A stretch of DNA of 16,524 nucleotides from CADEED01 sp020442965 (GCA_041395525.1 JAWLAH010000034.1:1-16524), one strand, 5' to 3'. Counted from the stretch's first letter, positions 1-9,096 are shown. Numbers and translations are program-made. Notes: generated by a model not told the origin, from the sequence alone.

Positions 1-240
1 CTGCGCCGACAGCAGCCGAGCCGTTGGCCCTGGTGGCAGGGAACACGTGCGCGAGTTCAGCGTCGGTTGCTCGATACCGTCGTAGCGACCGGGCTGATCG
101 GCGCACGCCGGCAGCACGTCGCCGGCGCCCGCGGGTCGGATCGGATCCTGCGCAAGAACGGGTGTTGCCACTAACTGGGCGGCCAGCGTTACGCCGACGA
201 CAGTCACTAACACGGCCATGCGGATATTGGTGGCGCCCAT
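1..240 (-). CDS. Secreted protein of unknown function, N-terminal part (runs off the window)
   Basis: I do not recognise the family. Reading leftwards from ATG at 240 there are 80 codons with no stop, so the gene continues beyond position 1. The N-terminus (MGATNIRMAV, then a hydrophobic run ending TPVLA-QD) is a good Sec signal peptide with likely cleavage after residue 30. The mature part starts QDPIRPAGAG and carries Cys46 and Cys66, which could form a disulfide after export. The start overlaps the giant gene's stop (TAATG), and a G-rich stretch (plus-strand 249-254) sits about 9 nt upstream, so translation is probably coupled. A second Met at residue 8 is an alternative start. Inference: an outer-membrane or surface partner of the giant protein. 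In related loci an OmpA-like protein is a common neighbour, but too little is visible here to claim that. Confidence 0.72.
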   Translation of the reverse strand, partial: MGATNIRMAVLVTVVGVTLAAQLVATPVLAQDPIRPAGAGDVLPACADQPGRYDGIEQPTLNSRTCSLPPGPTARLLSAQ

Positions 241-254
241 TAGCGTGATCCCCC
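238..254 (-). promoter_or_regulatory. Overlapping stop/start (TAATG) with G-rich ribosome-binding stretch
   Basis: On the minus strand the giant gene ends CGC-TAA and the next gene starts at the ATG sharing the final A of that stop (TAATG, plus-strand 238-242). A GGGGGA stretch at 249-254 lies about 9 nt before the ATG, inside the last codons of the giant gene. This is the classic geometry for termination-reinitiation coupling, so the two products are probably made from one transcript in a linked ratio. The overlap is seen directly; the coupling is inferred. Confidence 0.7.
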
Positions 255-3200
255 ACGCTTGCGGCTCGTCCTGGTGGGTGGTCGACAACTGGTGCCGCTT
301 TCACGGTACACGCCGTCAGCGGACTGACGCGTCAACTCACAGCGCGTTTCCTTGCGCGAGTCGAGTGTCAGCGCTGGTACGTCATCGCCCTTCTCCACTT
401 CAGGTGCGGAGACTTCACCCAGACTGGCGCGGCGGCCAAACACCTGGCCCATCACGTCCCTCGAGCAGTTGCGGACGTGGAAATCGGCGCGGTGCAACTC
501 ACCGTTCTTGAGGTCGACAAAACGTGAATCCGGATCGCCGGCGTTTCGCGTGTCGACGGTATCGAGCAGCGCGCCCTTCGGGAGCGTCGATCGATCAACC
601 TTCAAGACGTGTGTGATCGGCTTGAGGCCACAGTACGAGTACTTACCCTCCGAGTCCGAAATCAGATACGTGCCGTCCTCGAAGTACAGACGCACACCCG
701 GGACGCCAACTTCTTCGGCATCCTGCACGTCATTCTCGTTGCAGTCGGTGTAGATCTTGCCGATGACACAGGCGTCGGTCGTGAACACACCGCCCAACAC
801 CTTGACCTTGGCGCGACCTTCGTTCGAGCTCACGGCATCGGACACCGCGCGAGCGCGGTTGATCCCGTCGCCCTGCTGCGCACCGACACCGACGCGCACC
901 CGATAGGTGAGTGTCATGGACTGGTTAGCCGGCAGCGGCGACATGATCGGGAACGTCAGGATCGGGCCAGGTGCACCTTGCGGGTCGGCAAATACGACTG
1001 CACCCGAGCTGCCTGGCAACAGGATGTGCGCAGTACCGTCGATGTAACGAAAGCCGAGCGGCAGACGATCGGTGATCGTCAGGTCCGGCAAGCCTCCACC
1101 TTGCACGTTGCGCACCACGATCGTGTAGCGCACCGAATCACCCAGCTCGACTTCGTCATCGTCAACGGTCTTCTCGAGCGAGATGATCGAGGGCACGATC
1201 GGGTCGAGCGGGATGTGATTGTGCACGACACCCTGCGTGGCCGAACCGAAGCTGATCTGCGTGTAGTACGTGGTGCTCGCCCCTACAGCTGGCGCGATGG
1301 CCTGCGGCTGGATCGCGGCCGCACCCACACCATTCGGTGCCGTGTAACTGCCCGAGGTCGGGATCAGCATCGACGGCGCGGTATAGAGCGACGGCGGCGT
1401 GGTCACGAGTGCAAAGCTGCAAGATGCGGGCGCGTTGCTTCCCAGCAGGAATTGGTAGTAGCCATTCGTCCCCGTAGTCATCGAGACCGCCGTGCCACTG
1501 ATGGTGTAACCACCGGTGTTGGCGTTGACGAGCATCGTGGCCGGATCGTAGTTCGGGCACGAACCTACGGGCTGCAACGTGACCGTTGCACCCGGCACCA
1601 CTTCACGCGTCACCGCGTCGTACACGACACCCGACGGATCGACCGGCAGGCTCTGCTCGCGAATGTTGCCACCGGGTGGCAGCGTCACTTCGAGCGCACC
1701 GCGCGGGTTGTTTGGCGCCGCTTGCGAGCCGTTCTGCGGGTCGCCGGTGTTGCCATTGACCGGCGTGCCGTAAGCTACCCCGCTCGTCGGATCACGGAAC
1801 AGGACGTCATAGGTGCCCGGCACCACGGCCAGGAGCGAGTAGTTACCCGCCGCGTCGGTCTGCGTCGTGCGCACGGGTGTTGAGCCCGCTGGCGCGGCTG
1901 GATCGACCAGTTCGACGATCCAGCCCGGCAGGGGCGAATCGCCGGCATCGCGTTGCCGCCCGTTCTGGCCAATATCGAACCAGACAGAACCGGAAATCCG
2001 GCTCCCCTGTTGCAGGGGCACCGACAATGTCGATTCATTATTGTCTTGCAAGCCATTTGGCTCACCACCCCCATCGACACGAACCGTGTTGACGAGCGGC
2101 GAGTTGGCGGCAGCGCCCGCGGTAACATCCACATTCAAAGTGATCGCCGCAGCCGTGCCGCCGTTCGAGGCGAGAACAACCGAGCTGGTGCAAGTCGCAG
2201 TCTGACTACCGACGACCGTGGTCGCACAATCCCAGCCCGTGCCCGTCGGAACCTCGGCCACCGTCATGCCGGCTGGCAGCGTGTCGACGACGGTGTAGAC
2301 ACCGGTCGTGTCGAGCGCCTGCGCGACGTTTCTGACGACGATCGAGAAGCTGCCGCGATTCGACTCCGTAAAGATCGCCGGTGTCGCGGTCTTCACAACC
2401 GTGACGTCGGGACCGAGGTAGCGGAAGCCGACCGGCGTCGCCGTGCCCGTACCACCGAGTGGCACGTTGACAGTTTGCGGATCGTTGCCTGTTGTGAGCT
2501 CCGTGCCGGCCGGATCGGTAACGTCCGCTGACGTCGGGCCGGCTGGGACCGGAACGCGGTAGTCGCCGTTGCCGTCGGTGTTCACGGTGCGCGGCCGACC
2601 GTCGGATCCCTGCACTGTCACGACGGTGTTGGTCAGATTCGGTTCGCCCGGATCCTGGGTGCCATTGTTGTTCGGATCAAAGAACGCGTGACCCGCGAGG
2701 TACGACGGTGTTTCGCCGAAATTGAAAGCGACACCCGTGCCGCCCGCAGGCACCGTTATGTTGCTGATGGCACTCGTACCTGCCGCACCCGCCGTACCAA
2801 CTGGTGCACCGCCGAAGTTACCCGGCGAATCGAGCCCGTCGGCGTAACTCGCTGGCTGCGTCTGCGTCACCGCGTAGGTACCCGCTGGCAGACCATCGAA
2901 CAGGTAGGCGCCGTTCGCATCGGTCGTCACGATGCAGGTCGTGATGACCGTACAGACATCCGCGCCGCCCAGCGTCGTGCCGGACAGGGTGATCGTGACG
3001 GTCGGCAGGCGCTCCTCACCGGTATCCGCCACGCCATCGTTGTTGAGGTCGACGTAGGCCAAGCCAGCCAATGACGCTGGACGTTCGCCGAAATGGTAGT
3101 TCATCGCCGCAGCGCCCGTGGGCAGCACGATCGTGCTCATCACGTCGTTAGTGACGGCCGAACCGGTCACCGTGCCATTGATCTGGCCGACTGACTCCGC

Positions 3201-6200
3201 GCCGTCGCTGTATTGGTCGAGCGGCGCGCTCGCCTGCGGTTGCTCGGTTAGCGTGTAACCAGCCGAATCACTCGCCGGCAGACTGGGAAAGGCGTAGTTG
3301 CCATTGGCATCGGTCACTGCCGTACACGGACTCGGGCTGATGACCGTACAGACGTTCACGCCGTTCGCCGCGTTGCCCGAGAGCGTGATCGTGACGCCGG
3401 GAATACCCCGTTCACCGGTGTCGCGTGCGCCATTGCCATTGGTATCGACATAGACCGAGCCGCTGAGGCCTTGCCCCTGCACGCCGAAGTCGTAGTTCTG
3501 ACCGTTGGCACCTGCGGTCACGGGGATGGTTGCCGATGCATTCGTGCCAACACTTGGAGTGTTAGCGCCTTGACCATTGCCACCCAGCGTGCCGTTGAAC
3601 GTGCCCGTGGTGGTGAGTCCGGGTATGGCTGTTTGCGTCAGGGTATAACTACCTGGACGCAGTGTGGCACAGAGCGGATTCGGATCGCCCGTCACCGGGA
3701 ACGCGTAGCTACCGGTCGCCGACGTTGTCGTCGAACAGTTGACCGCTTGCGCCGTATCCGTGGTGCCGGTCAGCGTGATCGAAACGCCAGCGACCCCGGA
3801 GTTCTCCGTACCGTCGCGGACTGCGTTCGCGTTCGGGTCGATATAGACCCGGCCTGCCAACTGCGCACCGGCGAGCTCACCGAAGTTACGCTCCGTCAGG
3901 TTGGCCGCCGGGTCGACAACTATGCCGCCCGTGGCCGGAATCGTCTCGCCCACCGCACGACCGCGGCTGTTAGCGATTACGTTGCCCGCCCCAGTGCCGT
4001 TCTGGTCCGCGCCATCGGCGAAGCCCGTGGGCTCGTTGACCTGCGTGACCACATAGCCCGTCGCATCGGATGGCGGCAGGTTGCTGAAGGCGTACGCACC
4101 ACTTGCGGTGGTGTTCTGCGTGAGCGTGATCGCGTTGCCCGCATAGTCGGTACCGGACAAGCGGATCTGCACCGGATTGGTCGTACCGTTGATGCCCGTC
4201 TCGCCGCCCTCGCGGTTGCCGTTGTCGTTGGCGTCGACATAGACAAAGCCAGACCACTGCGCCGGCGAGTATTCCTGGAAGTTGTAGTTGGTCGCCTGCG
4301 TGTTCGCGGTCAGTGTGAGCCCGCTGATTCGGTTCTGTGCCGCCGTATTGCCACAATTCGCGGGCGGCGGACAGTTGAGCGACGCCGTGCCGCCGGCTCC
4401 CACACCGACAAATTCGGCACTATCCGCATACGCACCCGGCTGCGTCTCCGTGACCGTGTAGTCGCCGGGCGGCAGGTTGTTGAAGAGATACGCGCCAGCG
4501 CCGTTCGTCTGCACGGTAACCACCGGCCCAGCACCGATCGCGTTGCCGTACATATCAGTACCCGTGAGGGCCAGCGTGACACTACCGATCGCCTCGCCCG
4601 CGCCAAACGTGTTGTCGCGGTTGTTGTCGGCATAGACGTTGCCCGCGAGACTCGCGCGTTGCACTTGCACAACGGCCGTCTTCGAGTTGTTTCCGGGTAC
4701 GGTGTCGCGGGACACCGGGTTGCCACTGCCGTCCAGGCCCGGCGAGATCGTCGCTGTGTTGGCCACGTTGCTGCCGATCGCACCGGAGTACGGGTACTCT
4801 GGCCGTGCAGTGATGTGCAGCGTGATCGTGTTAGCAGCACCCGGTTGCAAGTCACCGTGCAGATCGCAGGTCACCGTAACCGTCGTGGTGCCCGTGTCGT
4901 TGCACACGAGAGAGCTGATCACCGTCGCCGTACCGCCCCACTCCGCTGCGGGGGCCGTGACGATACCGACACGTTTGAAGCCCGGCGGGAGCACATCCAC
5001 GATTCGCACCAGGTCTGTCGCCGACGGGCCGTTGTTGCGTATCACGACCGCAAACTCGGTCGGTTGATTGATGTTCACCGGTGGCGGCGTGATCAGGGTC
5101 TTGCTGACGACCTCAAGATCGGTCGAAGGCAGCACCGTGGTGTTCTCGGATACGATGTTGTTGGCTGGCAGAGTGTCGTAGCCATCGCTGGTCTCGTCGG
5201 AACGCACTTGTGCACCGTTCACGAACGTGAGTGACCCAGACGGCGCGGGACCGGCGACGGTAAAGGAGACGTCGAAGCGAATGATCTCGCCTGCGTCGAG
5301 GTAGTTGTTTGCGGCAGTGGGCGACGCCACGCAGCGAATTTGTCCAGCAACCGGTGAGTTGATCGTACAGGCTGGCGCACGCGTACCGGTCGTGTTGGTG
5401 GAGCCCAGCACAGCGGTCGACGGGGTCATGGTATAGCCCGCAGGCACCGCGCCGGGAATATCGATCAGCTCGACATTCGTTGCGCGCGACGGACCGTCGT
5501 TCTGAATCGTGACTTGATAGAGAAGCGGAGCACCATACGGAACCGGATCGCCACCGGCAGGTTCCTGCTTGGTCACGATCAGATCCAGGTCCGGCACAAT
5601 CACATTGTGCGTAACCGACGCGGAATCGACCGCCGTGTTCGCACCCTGATTGGTGACCGTCGTAATAGTCGCCGTGTTGGTGTGGCTACCGGGGTTCGGC
5701 GGTGTGCCGGGGAACGGATAGTGGGCAATCGCCTGGAAAGACATCTGGTAAGTCTGGCCACGCGTCATCGTGCCGAGCGGACAGCTCGCGACGTTGGCGA
5801 CGAACGTACAGGTGATGCCGGACTTGGTTGTACTGACCGAACCGGCGAGCACGCTGAAGCGCGCCGGATCGATCGGATCGCTGACCACCACCGTCGAAGC
5901 GGGATTCGGGCCCACGTTGGTAAAGCTCATCGTGTACGTGAACGGCACACCGACCACGACCGGATTCGGGTTGACCGTTTTCTGAGTGACTGAGACGTCC
6001 GCGATCGGATCGATCGTGACACTCGCGGGATCATTGTTGTTGGCGCCGTTCGAATCGACGGCGTCGGGCGAACTGACGAATGCCTGGTTGTTGAACGTGC
6101 CGCTCTCCACCGCACGCGACATCTCGATCAGAATCGTGCGCGATTGCGCGGGCGCCAGATTGTTGAGCGTGCAGGTGACTGACGCTCCAGAGCGGGTGCA

Positions 6201-8204
6201 TGTATCGCCAGCCGGCGCGGTGAGTGTCACGCCACTGGTGAACGGCGCGGGATTGATGTACTCGCCCAGCGTATTGGCAACGTGGACGGTCGGTGCGGTA
6301 TCGGTACCGTTGTTAGTGACGATCAGACGCCAGACGTAGTTCGACTGGCTGGTCGGCACGGTGAGCGATTCGACGAACGGCCCGGCAGTCGTGGAGCCGA
6401 CTGTCTTGTCGATTGCGAGATCGACAGTGCGCGTGGTCGCAACGACACCGATATTGCCGGTGCAGTCATTGACCTCATTGGCCGTATTGTTCCCAGCCGG
6501 ATCGAGCGGCGTGGCCAGCGAATTGGCGGTGGAGCCCGTGCAAGCCTGGTTGGTGATGGTCGGGAACGGTGGTGATGCGCCGATACCGGTCGCCTGACTG
6601 GTTAGTTGCACCGTGGTCGTGGCACCATTGGCGAGACTGCCGGCACCGGTCGTTTCGCAGGTGACCGTCGCAGGCCCCGGAATGGGACCTGCCGGGCAAG
6701 TCCAGCCGGGCGTCAGAACGCCGGTGAAAATCTCATTCGCACCGAAGGCATCCGTGATGCGCAGTGGTGTACCGGGCCCATAGACCGACGCTGCAACACC
6801 GTTGTTGCGCACGACAATGGTCGAGGTGATCGTGGCGCCCTGTGAAACGGGATTCGGCGACTTGCTCTTGGTCACCGACAAGTCGGCAAACGGTTCTACG
6901 ACCGTGATCGGGAGCGTCACGGAGTCGTTTCCGGCAACCGGATCGGTAACGCCCGTCGGCGGCGTGACCTGCGCGGTGAGATTGCCCGTCATCGCCGCAG
7001 CGGGCGTGGTCGCCACTAGGGTGAAGACCTGGTTGTTACCGGAGGCAATGGTGCCGCCGACGCAGGTGACGGTCCAGCCCGCAGCAGTGCTGCCCGTGGA
7101 GCTGCAGCCGGCTGGCAGTGCCCCAAGCACGAAGCCCGCTGGAATTGTACCGACGATCGTCGCCCCGTTGACCGGCTGCGGGCCGATATTGCGTAGCGTC
7201 AGTGGAATGGTGACCGCCGTGTTGGTAATGGCGGGGTTGTTGGAGATCGAGATCAGCGCCTGCAGATCGGTGCCCGGCGTCACGTTGACGACGACATTCG
7301 GCGTGCTGTCGTTCGACGCGGCGCGATCAAGAATGTTGCTGTTGCTCGAGGCGATTTGCGCCGAGTTCGTGATCGTGCCGGTAATGCCCTTGTTGACGCG
7401 TCCTTGAATCGTTATGGGCGGATAATTACCCTGGGTCGCGGCACCCGTGTAGTTACAGACCACGTTTGGTACACCAGCGTTGACCGTGCAGCTCCAACTG
7501 GTGCCGCTCGCTGTGACATTGTTCAGATCGCTCTGTGGTGGGAGATTGTCGGTTACACGAACCGCGTTGGTGATGTCAGGGCCGCCGTTGCTGGTAGCCA
7601 GGGTATAGCTCAGCGTCGCACCACCCGGCAATGTCGTGGCGCTCGGCGACTTGGCAACGGCGAGATCCACGCCGAGACGAACGGTCGGATTGCGGCTCAA
7701 GCTGTTGTTGCCGCCGTTCGGATCGGTTACGCCGCCTGGCGGCGCAATGGAGGCTGTGGTGCCTGCGGAGGACGGTGCAGCAATCGCAACCGCGGAATAG
7801 ACGATATCGACCGACGAACCGGATGGAAAGGCGTTGATCGGGCAGTTCAGCAGCTGCGAACCGACTGCTCCCAAGAGTGAACACGAGGCCGGAAATGCGA
7901 TGCCAGGCTGATTGAGAACCTGAAAGCTCGATGCCACGTTGATAGTCAATGGCGCGTTGTTGGCGTTGCCCGGACCATTGTTGGTGGTACGAACAGTGAA
8001 CTGCACCGTTGCGCCATTCGGCACAGGGTCGGGAGTCCACGTGTAGGCCGCGACCGAAACGTCCGCGCTCTGTGCCGCTGCCGTGCCCGGAGCGCCCAGC
8101 GCTGCCAACGCGACGGCTGCGAGTGCCCAGCAGCTGAGAGTGCGACCTAGCTGTCGCGCCGCTGCCGGTACTGACGCTACCGACCACCTGTTTTCAAATC
8201 GCAT
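240..8204 (-). CDS. Giant secreted DUF11 / SdrD B-like repeat protein (2654 aa)
   Basis: Probable cell-surface or extracellular stalk/adhesin-like protein. Residues 1-44 are a signal peptide (basic start, hydrophobic core, AAA-QS near 42-46). Eight DUF11-type beta-sandwich repeats follow, starting near residues 47, 176, 310, 439, 592, 733, 871 and 1026, each opening with a (A/V)DL-V-K-like strand and an NNGP-like motif. Six SdrD-B-like modules start near 1183, 1315, 1447, 1577, 1710 and 1834, with calcium-loop motifs such as DTNGNGARDTGE and DPNNNGTQDPGE. Next come a ninth DUF11 (about 1931), a seventh B module (about 2069), a carboxypeptidase-regulatory-like region (about 2192), a tenth DUF11 (about 2336) and a last B module (about 2476). 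The final ~70 residues are polar and Arg-rich. No OmpA, LPXTG, PEP-CTERM, autotransporter or membrane anchor is visible. The start has a strong Shine-Dalgarno. The domain assignment is firm; the biological role is inferred. Confidence 0.95.
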   Translation of the reverse strand: MRFENRWSVASVPAAARQLGRTLSCWALAAVALAALGAPGTAAAQSADVSVAAYTWTPDPVPNGATVQFTVRTTNNGPGNANNAPLTINVASSFQVLNQPGIAFPASCSLLGAVGSQLLNCPINAFPSGSSVDIVYSAVAIAAPSSAGTTASIAPPGGVTDPNGGNNSLSRNPTVRLGVDLAVAKSPSATTLPGGATLSYTLATSNGGPDITNAVRVTDNLPPQSDLNNVTASGTSWSCTVNAGVPNVVCNYTGAATQGNYPPITIQGRVNKGITGTITNSAQIASSNSNILDRAASNDSTPNVVVNVTPGTDLQALISISNNPAITNTAVTIPLTLRNIGPQPVNGATIVGTIPAGFVLGALPAGCSSTGSTAAGWTVTCVGGTIASGNNQVFTLVATTPAAAMTGNLTAQVTPPTGVTDPVAGNDSVTLPITVVEPFADLSVTKSKSPNPVSQGATITSTIVVRNNGVAASVYGPGTPLRITDAFGANEIFTGVLTPGWTCPAGPIPGPATVTCETTGAGSLANGATTTVQLTSQATGIGASPPFPTITNQACTGSTANSLATPLDPAGNNTANEVNDCTGNIGVVATTRTVDLAIDKTVGSTTAGPFVESLTVPTSQSNYVWRLIVTNNGTDTAPTVHVANTLGEYINPAPFTSGVTLTAPAGDTCTRSGASVTCTLNNLAPAQSRTILIEMSRAVESGTFNNQAFVSSPDAVDSNGANNNDPASVTIDPIADVSVTQKTVNPNPVVVGVPFTYTMSFTNVGPNPASTVVVSDPIDPARFSVLAGSVSTTKSGITCTFVANVASCPLGTMTRGQTYQMSFQAIAHYPFPGTPPNPGSHTNTATITTVTNQGANTAVDSASVTHNVIVPDLDLIVTKQEPAGGDPVPYGAPLLYQVTIQNDGPSRATNVELIDIPGAVPAGYTMTPSTAVLGSTNTTGTRAPACTINSPVAGQIRCVASPTAANNYLDAGEIIRFDVSFTVAGPAPSGSLTFVNGAQVRSDETSDGYDTLPANNIVSENTTVLPSTDLEVVSKTLITPPPVNINQPTEFAVVIRNNGPSATDLVRIVDVLPPGFKRVGIVTAPAAEWGGTATVISSLVCNDTGTTTVTVTCDLHGDLQPGAANTITLHITARPEYPYSGAIGSNVANTATISPGLDGSGNPVSRDTVPGNNSKTAVVQVQRASLAGNVYADNNRDNTFGAGEAIGSVTLALTGTDMYGNAIGAGPVVTVQTNGAGAYLFNNLPPGDYTVTETQPGAYADSAEFVGVGAGGTASLNCPPPANCGNTAAQNRISGLTLTANTQATNYNFQEYSPAQWSGFVYVDANDNGNREGGETGINGTTNPVQIRLSGTDYAGNAITLTQNTTASGAYAFSNLPPSDATGYVVTQVNEPTGFADGADQNGTGAGNVIANSRGRAVGETIPATGGIVVDPAANLTERNFGELAGAQLAGRVYIDPNANAVRDGTENSGVAGVSITLTGTTDTAQAVNCSTTTSATGSYAFPVTGDPNPLCATLRPGSYTLTQTAIPGLTTTGTFNGTLGGNGQGANTPSVGTNASATIPVTAGANGQNYDFGVQGQGLSGSVYVDTNGNGARDTGERGIPGVTITLSGNAANGVNVCTVISPSPCTAVTDANGNYAFPSLPASDSAGYTLTEQPQASAPLDQYSDGAESVGQINGTVTGSAVTNDVMSTIVLPTGAAAMNYHFGERPASLAGLAYVDLNNDGVADTGEERLPTVTITLSGTTLGGADVCTVITTCIVTTDANGAYLFDGLPAGTYAVTQTQPASYADGLDSPGNFGGAPVGTAGAAGTSAISNITVPAGGTGVAFNFGETPSYLAGHAFFDPNNNGTQDPGEPNLTNTVVTVQGSDGRPRTVNTDGNGDYRVPVPAGPTSADVTDPAGTELTTGNDPQTVNVPLGGTGTATPVGFRYLGPDVTVVKTATPAIFTESNRGSFSIVVRNVAQALDTTGVYTVVDTLPAGMTVAEVPTGTGWDCATTVVGSQTATCTSSVVLASNGGTAAAITLNVDVTAGAAANSPLVNTVRVDGGGEPNGLQDNNESTLSVPLQQGSRISGSVWFDIGQNGRQRDAGDSPLPGWIVELVDPAAPAGSTPVRTTQTDAAGNYSLLAVVPGTYDVLFRDPTSGVAYGTPVNGNTGDPQNGSQAAPNNPRGALEVTLPPGGNIREQSLPVDPSGVVYDAVTREVVPGATVTLQPVGSCPNYDPATMLVNANTGGYTISGTAVSMTTGTNGYYQFLLGSNAPASCSFALVTTPPSLYTAPSMLIPTSGSYTAPNGVGAAAIQPQAIAPAVGASTTYYTQISFGSATQGVVHNHIPLDPIVPSIISLEKTVDDDEVELGDSVRYTIVVRNVQGGGLPDLTITDRLPLGFRYIDGTAHILLPGSSGAVVFADPQGAPGPILTFPIMSPLPANQSMTLTYRVRVGVGAQQGDGINRARAVSDAVSSNEGRAKVKVLGGVFTTDACVIGKIYTDCNENDVQDAEEVGVPGVRLYFEDGTYLISDSEGKYSYCGLKPITHVLKVDRSTLPKGALLDTVDTRNAGDPDSRFVDLKNGELHRADFHVRNCSRDVMGQVFGRRASLGEVSAPEVEKGDDVPALTLDSRKETRCELTRQSADGVYRESGTSCRPPTRTSRKRGGSR

Positions 8205-8504
8205 CTAAACCTCTCCGTGATTCGGCTACGTGGGCGCATGCATCGCTGCACGCACGGCCCAAGCCTGGTCCCGCCAAACGGCGCAACCATCGCATTCTGT
8301 AACTGGTCGGGAACCCGTTGTCCGGGGGCGTAAGGATCGAAGCTCGATTCCCTGAGATAGCCACTCGCACAACGTCTCCCTGTGCAAGGCACGCATCGGC
8401 CCGCACTCGTCTGACGATATGGAAAGCGAACGCTCGTTAAGTCACAAGCAGGTAGAGCACGCTTTCAGCGCGCTCAATTCGAGAGTGAGAAACGGATCGC
8501 TTTG
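8205..8504. other. 300-bp non-coding leader upstream of the giant gene
   Basis: This stretch lies between the stop of the lipoprotein gene and the start of the giant gene, both on the minus strand. Apart from the Shine-Dalgarno at 8210-8216 I find no convincing feature. There is no sigma-70 pair with normal spacing, no hairpin followed by a T-run, and only short GTG-started reading frames that run into the giant gene's start and lack protein-like character. The length suggests an independent promoter and a long 5' leader for the giant gene rather than read-through from the lipoprotein gene. A decisive test would be 5'-end mapping. Confidence 0.4.
8210..8216 (-). promoter_or_regulatory. Shine-Dalgarno for the giant gene
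   Basis: On the minus strand GGAGAGG lies 5 nt before the ATG at 8204 (GGAGAGGTTTAG-ATG). It is a strong purine-rich site and supports this start codon, which also gives a well-formed signal peptide. Confidence 0.8.
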
Positions 8505-8975
8505 TTAGCGGTTAGCGCGTGACACGCGTCTCAATCGCCAGTTGCTACTTTCCCTGACGAGGTCGAGTGCATAACGCTCACCGTCGGCGGCGAAGCGCGA
8601 GTCATCGTCGATGCCGGTGCGCTGCCCCAGCACGACGAGCGTGACCGTCGCCTTCGCGAAATCTTCGGCGGCAAACTCCACGGCCTCGATCCGTAGCAGG
8701 ACTTCGAGGGTTGGATGCGCTAGAAAGTAGCCGCGTACGAAGTCCCGCAACCGCGCTTTGTCGAAGCCGTTGTCGTCTGCGTACTCGCTCGAGACCAGGG
8801 CCATGGCGCCTGACGTGTCGCGCGCCTCTGCGGCCTCTTCTGCGGCAGCGAGTACCGCCCGCACTTCGTCTTCAGGCGTGCTGCTCGACGAGCCGCAGTT
8901 CGCCGCCAACGGCAAGACGAGAGCCGCACACACAACTGCGACGAACGAGCGAAATCGGGGAGTTTCAAATTTCAT
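8505..8975 (-). CDS. Small NTF2-like (SnoaL/DUF4440-type) exported protein, probable lipoprotein
   Basis: Product of 156 residues. I start it at the ATG at 8975 because AGGTGA lies 6 nt upstream and the N-terminus then reads as a signal sequence (MKFETPRFRS, hydrophobic run, LPLAANC-GSSSS). The frame remains open upstream to 9218, but that extension would bury the signal sequence and overlap the divergent gene. Cys27 followed by a Ser-rich linker looks like a lipoprotein attachment site, although Asn at -1 is not the usual Gly/Ala/Ser. Residues 35-60 are a helix (EDEVRAVLAAAEEAAEARD) followed by alternating strands and a helix (DFVRGYFLAH, VTLVVLGQR, WRLRRVSR). This pattern fits the NTF2-like fold, where the cone binds small ligands or serves as a protein-interaction domain. 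No catalytic residues can be assigned. It stands alone, divergent from the gene at 9097. Confidence 0.82.
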   Translation of the reverse strand: MKFETPRFRSFVAVVCAALVLPLAANCGSSSSTPEDEVRAVLAAAEEAAEARDTSGAMALVSSEYADDNGFDKARLRDFVRGYFLAHPTLEVLLRIEAVEFAAEDFAKATVTLVVLGQRTGIDDDSRFAADGERYALDLVRESSNWRLRRVSRANR

Positions 8976-8986
8976 GCGTTCACCTA

Positions 8987-9015
8987 TTGCAGTAGCGACC
9001 AATGTGCCGTAACTT
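8987..9015 (+). promoter_or_regulatory. Weak sigma-70-like promoter candidate for the 9097 gene
   Basis: TTGCAG (8987-8992) and TAACTT (9010-9015) are separated by 17 bp in the divergent intergenic region 8976-9096. Each hexamer matches the consensus at only about half its positions, so this rests mainly on the spacing and location. It would leave a leader of about 75 nt before the ATG at 9097. Confidence 0.22.
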
Positions 9016-9096
9016 TCGCGCCGCGTCGCGGGGTTGGGAACCAGTCGTGACGTCCAGAGATGGTGCGCTGGCCCCAGTGGAGGTGGAACCAACCAG

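Noticed and set aside
609..1883. A 424-codon open frame on the plus strand
   Set aside because: Same antisense shadow effect over the C-terminal part of the giant gene; composition is Arg/His-rich and non-protein-like.
3471..5234. A 587-codon open frame on the plus strand opposite the giant gene
   Set aside because: It is Arg/His/Gly-rich with no domain character and is the antisense shadow of high-GC repeat DNA; the minus-strand frame has clear DUF11 and SdrD-B modules.
8194..8406. Short minus-strand frames across the giant gene's leader, possible leader peptide
   Set aside because: GTG start without a ribosome site, no protein-like features, and it overlaps the real start of the giant gene.
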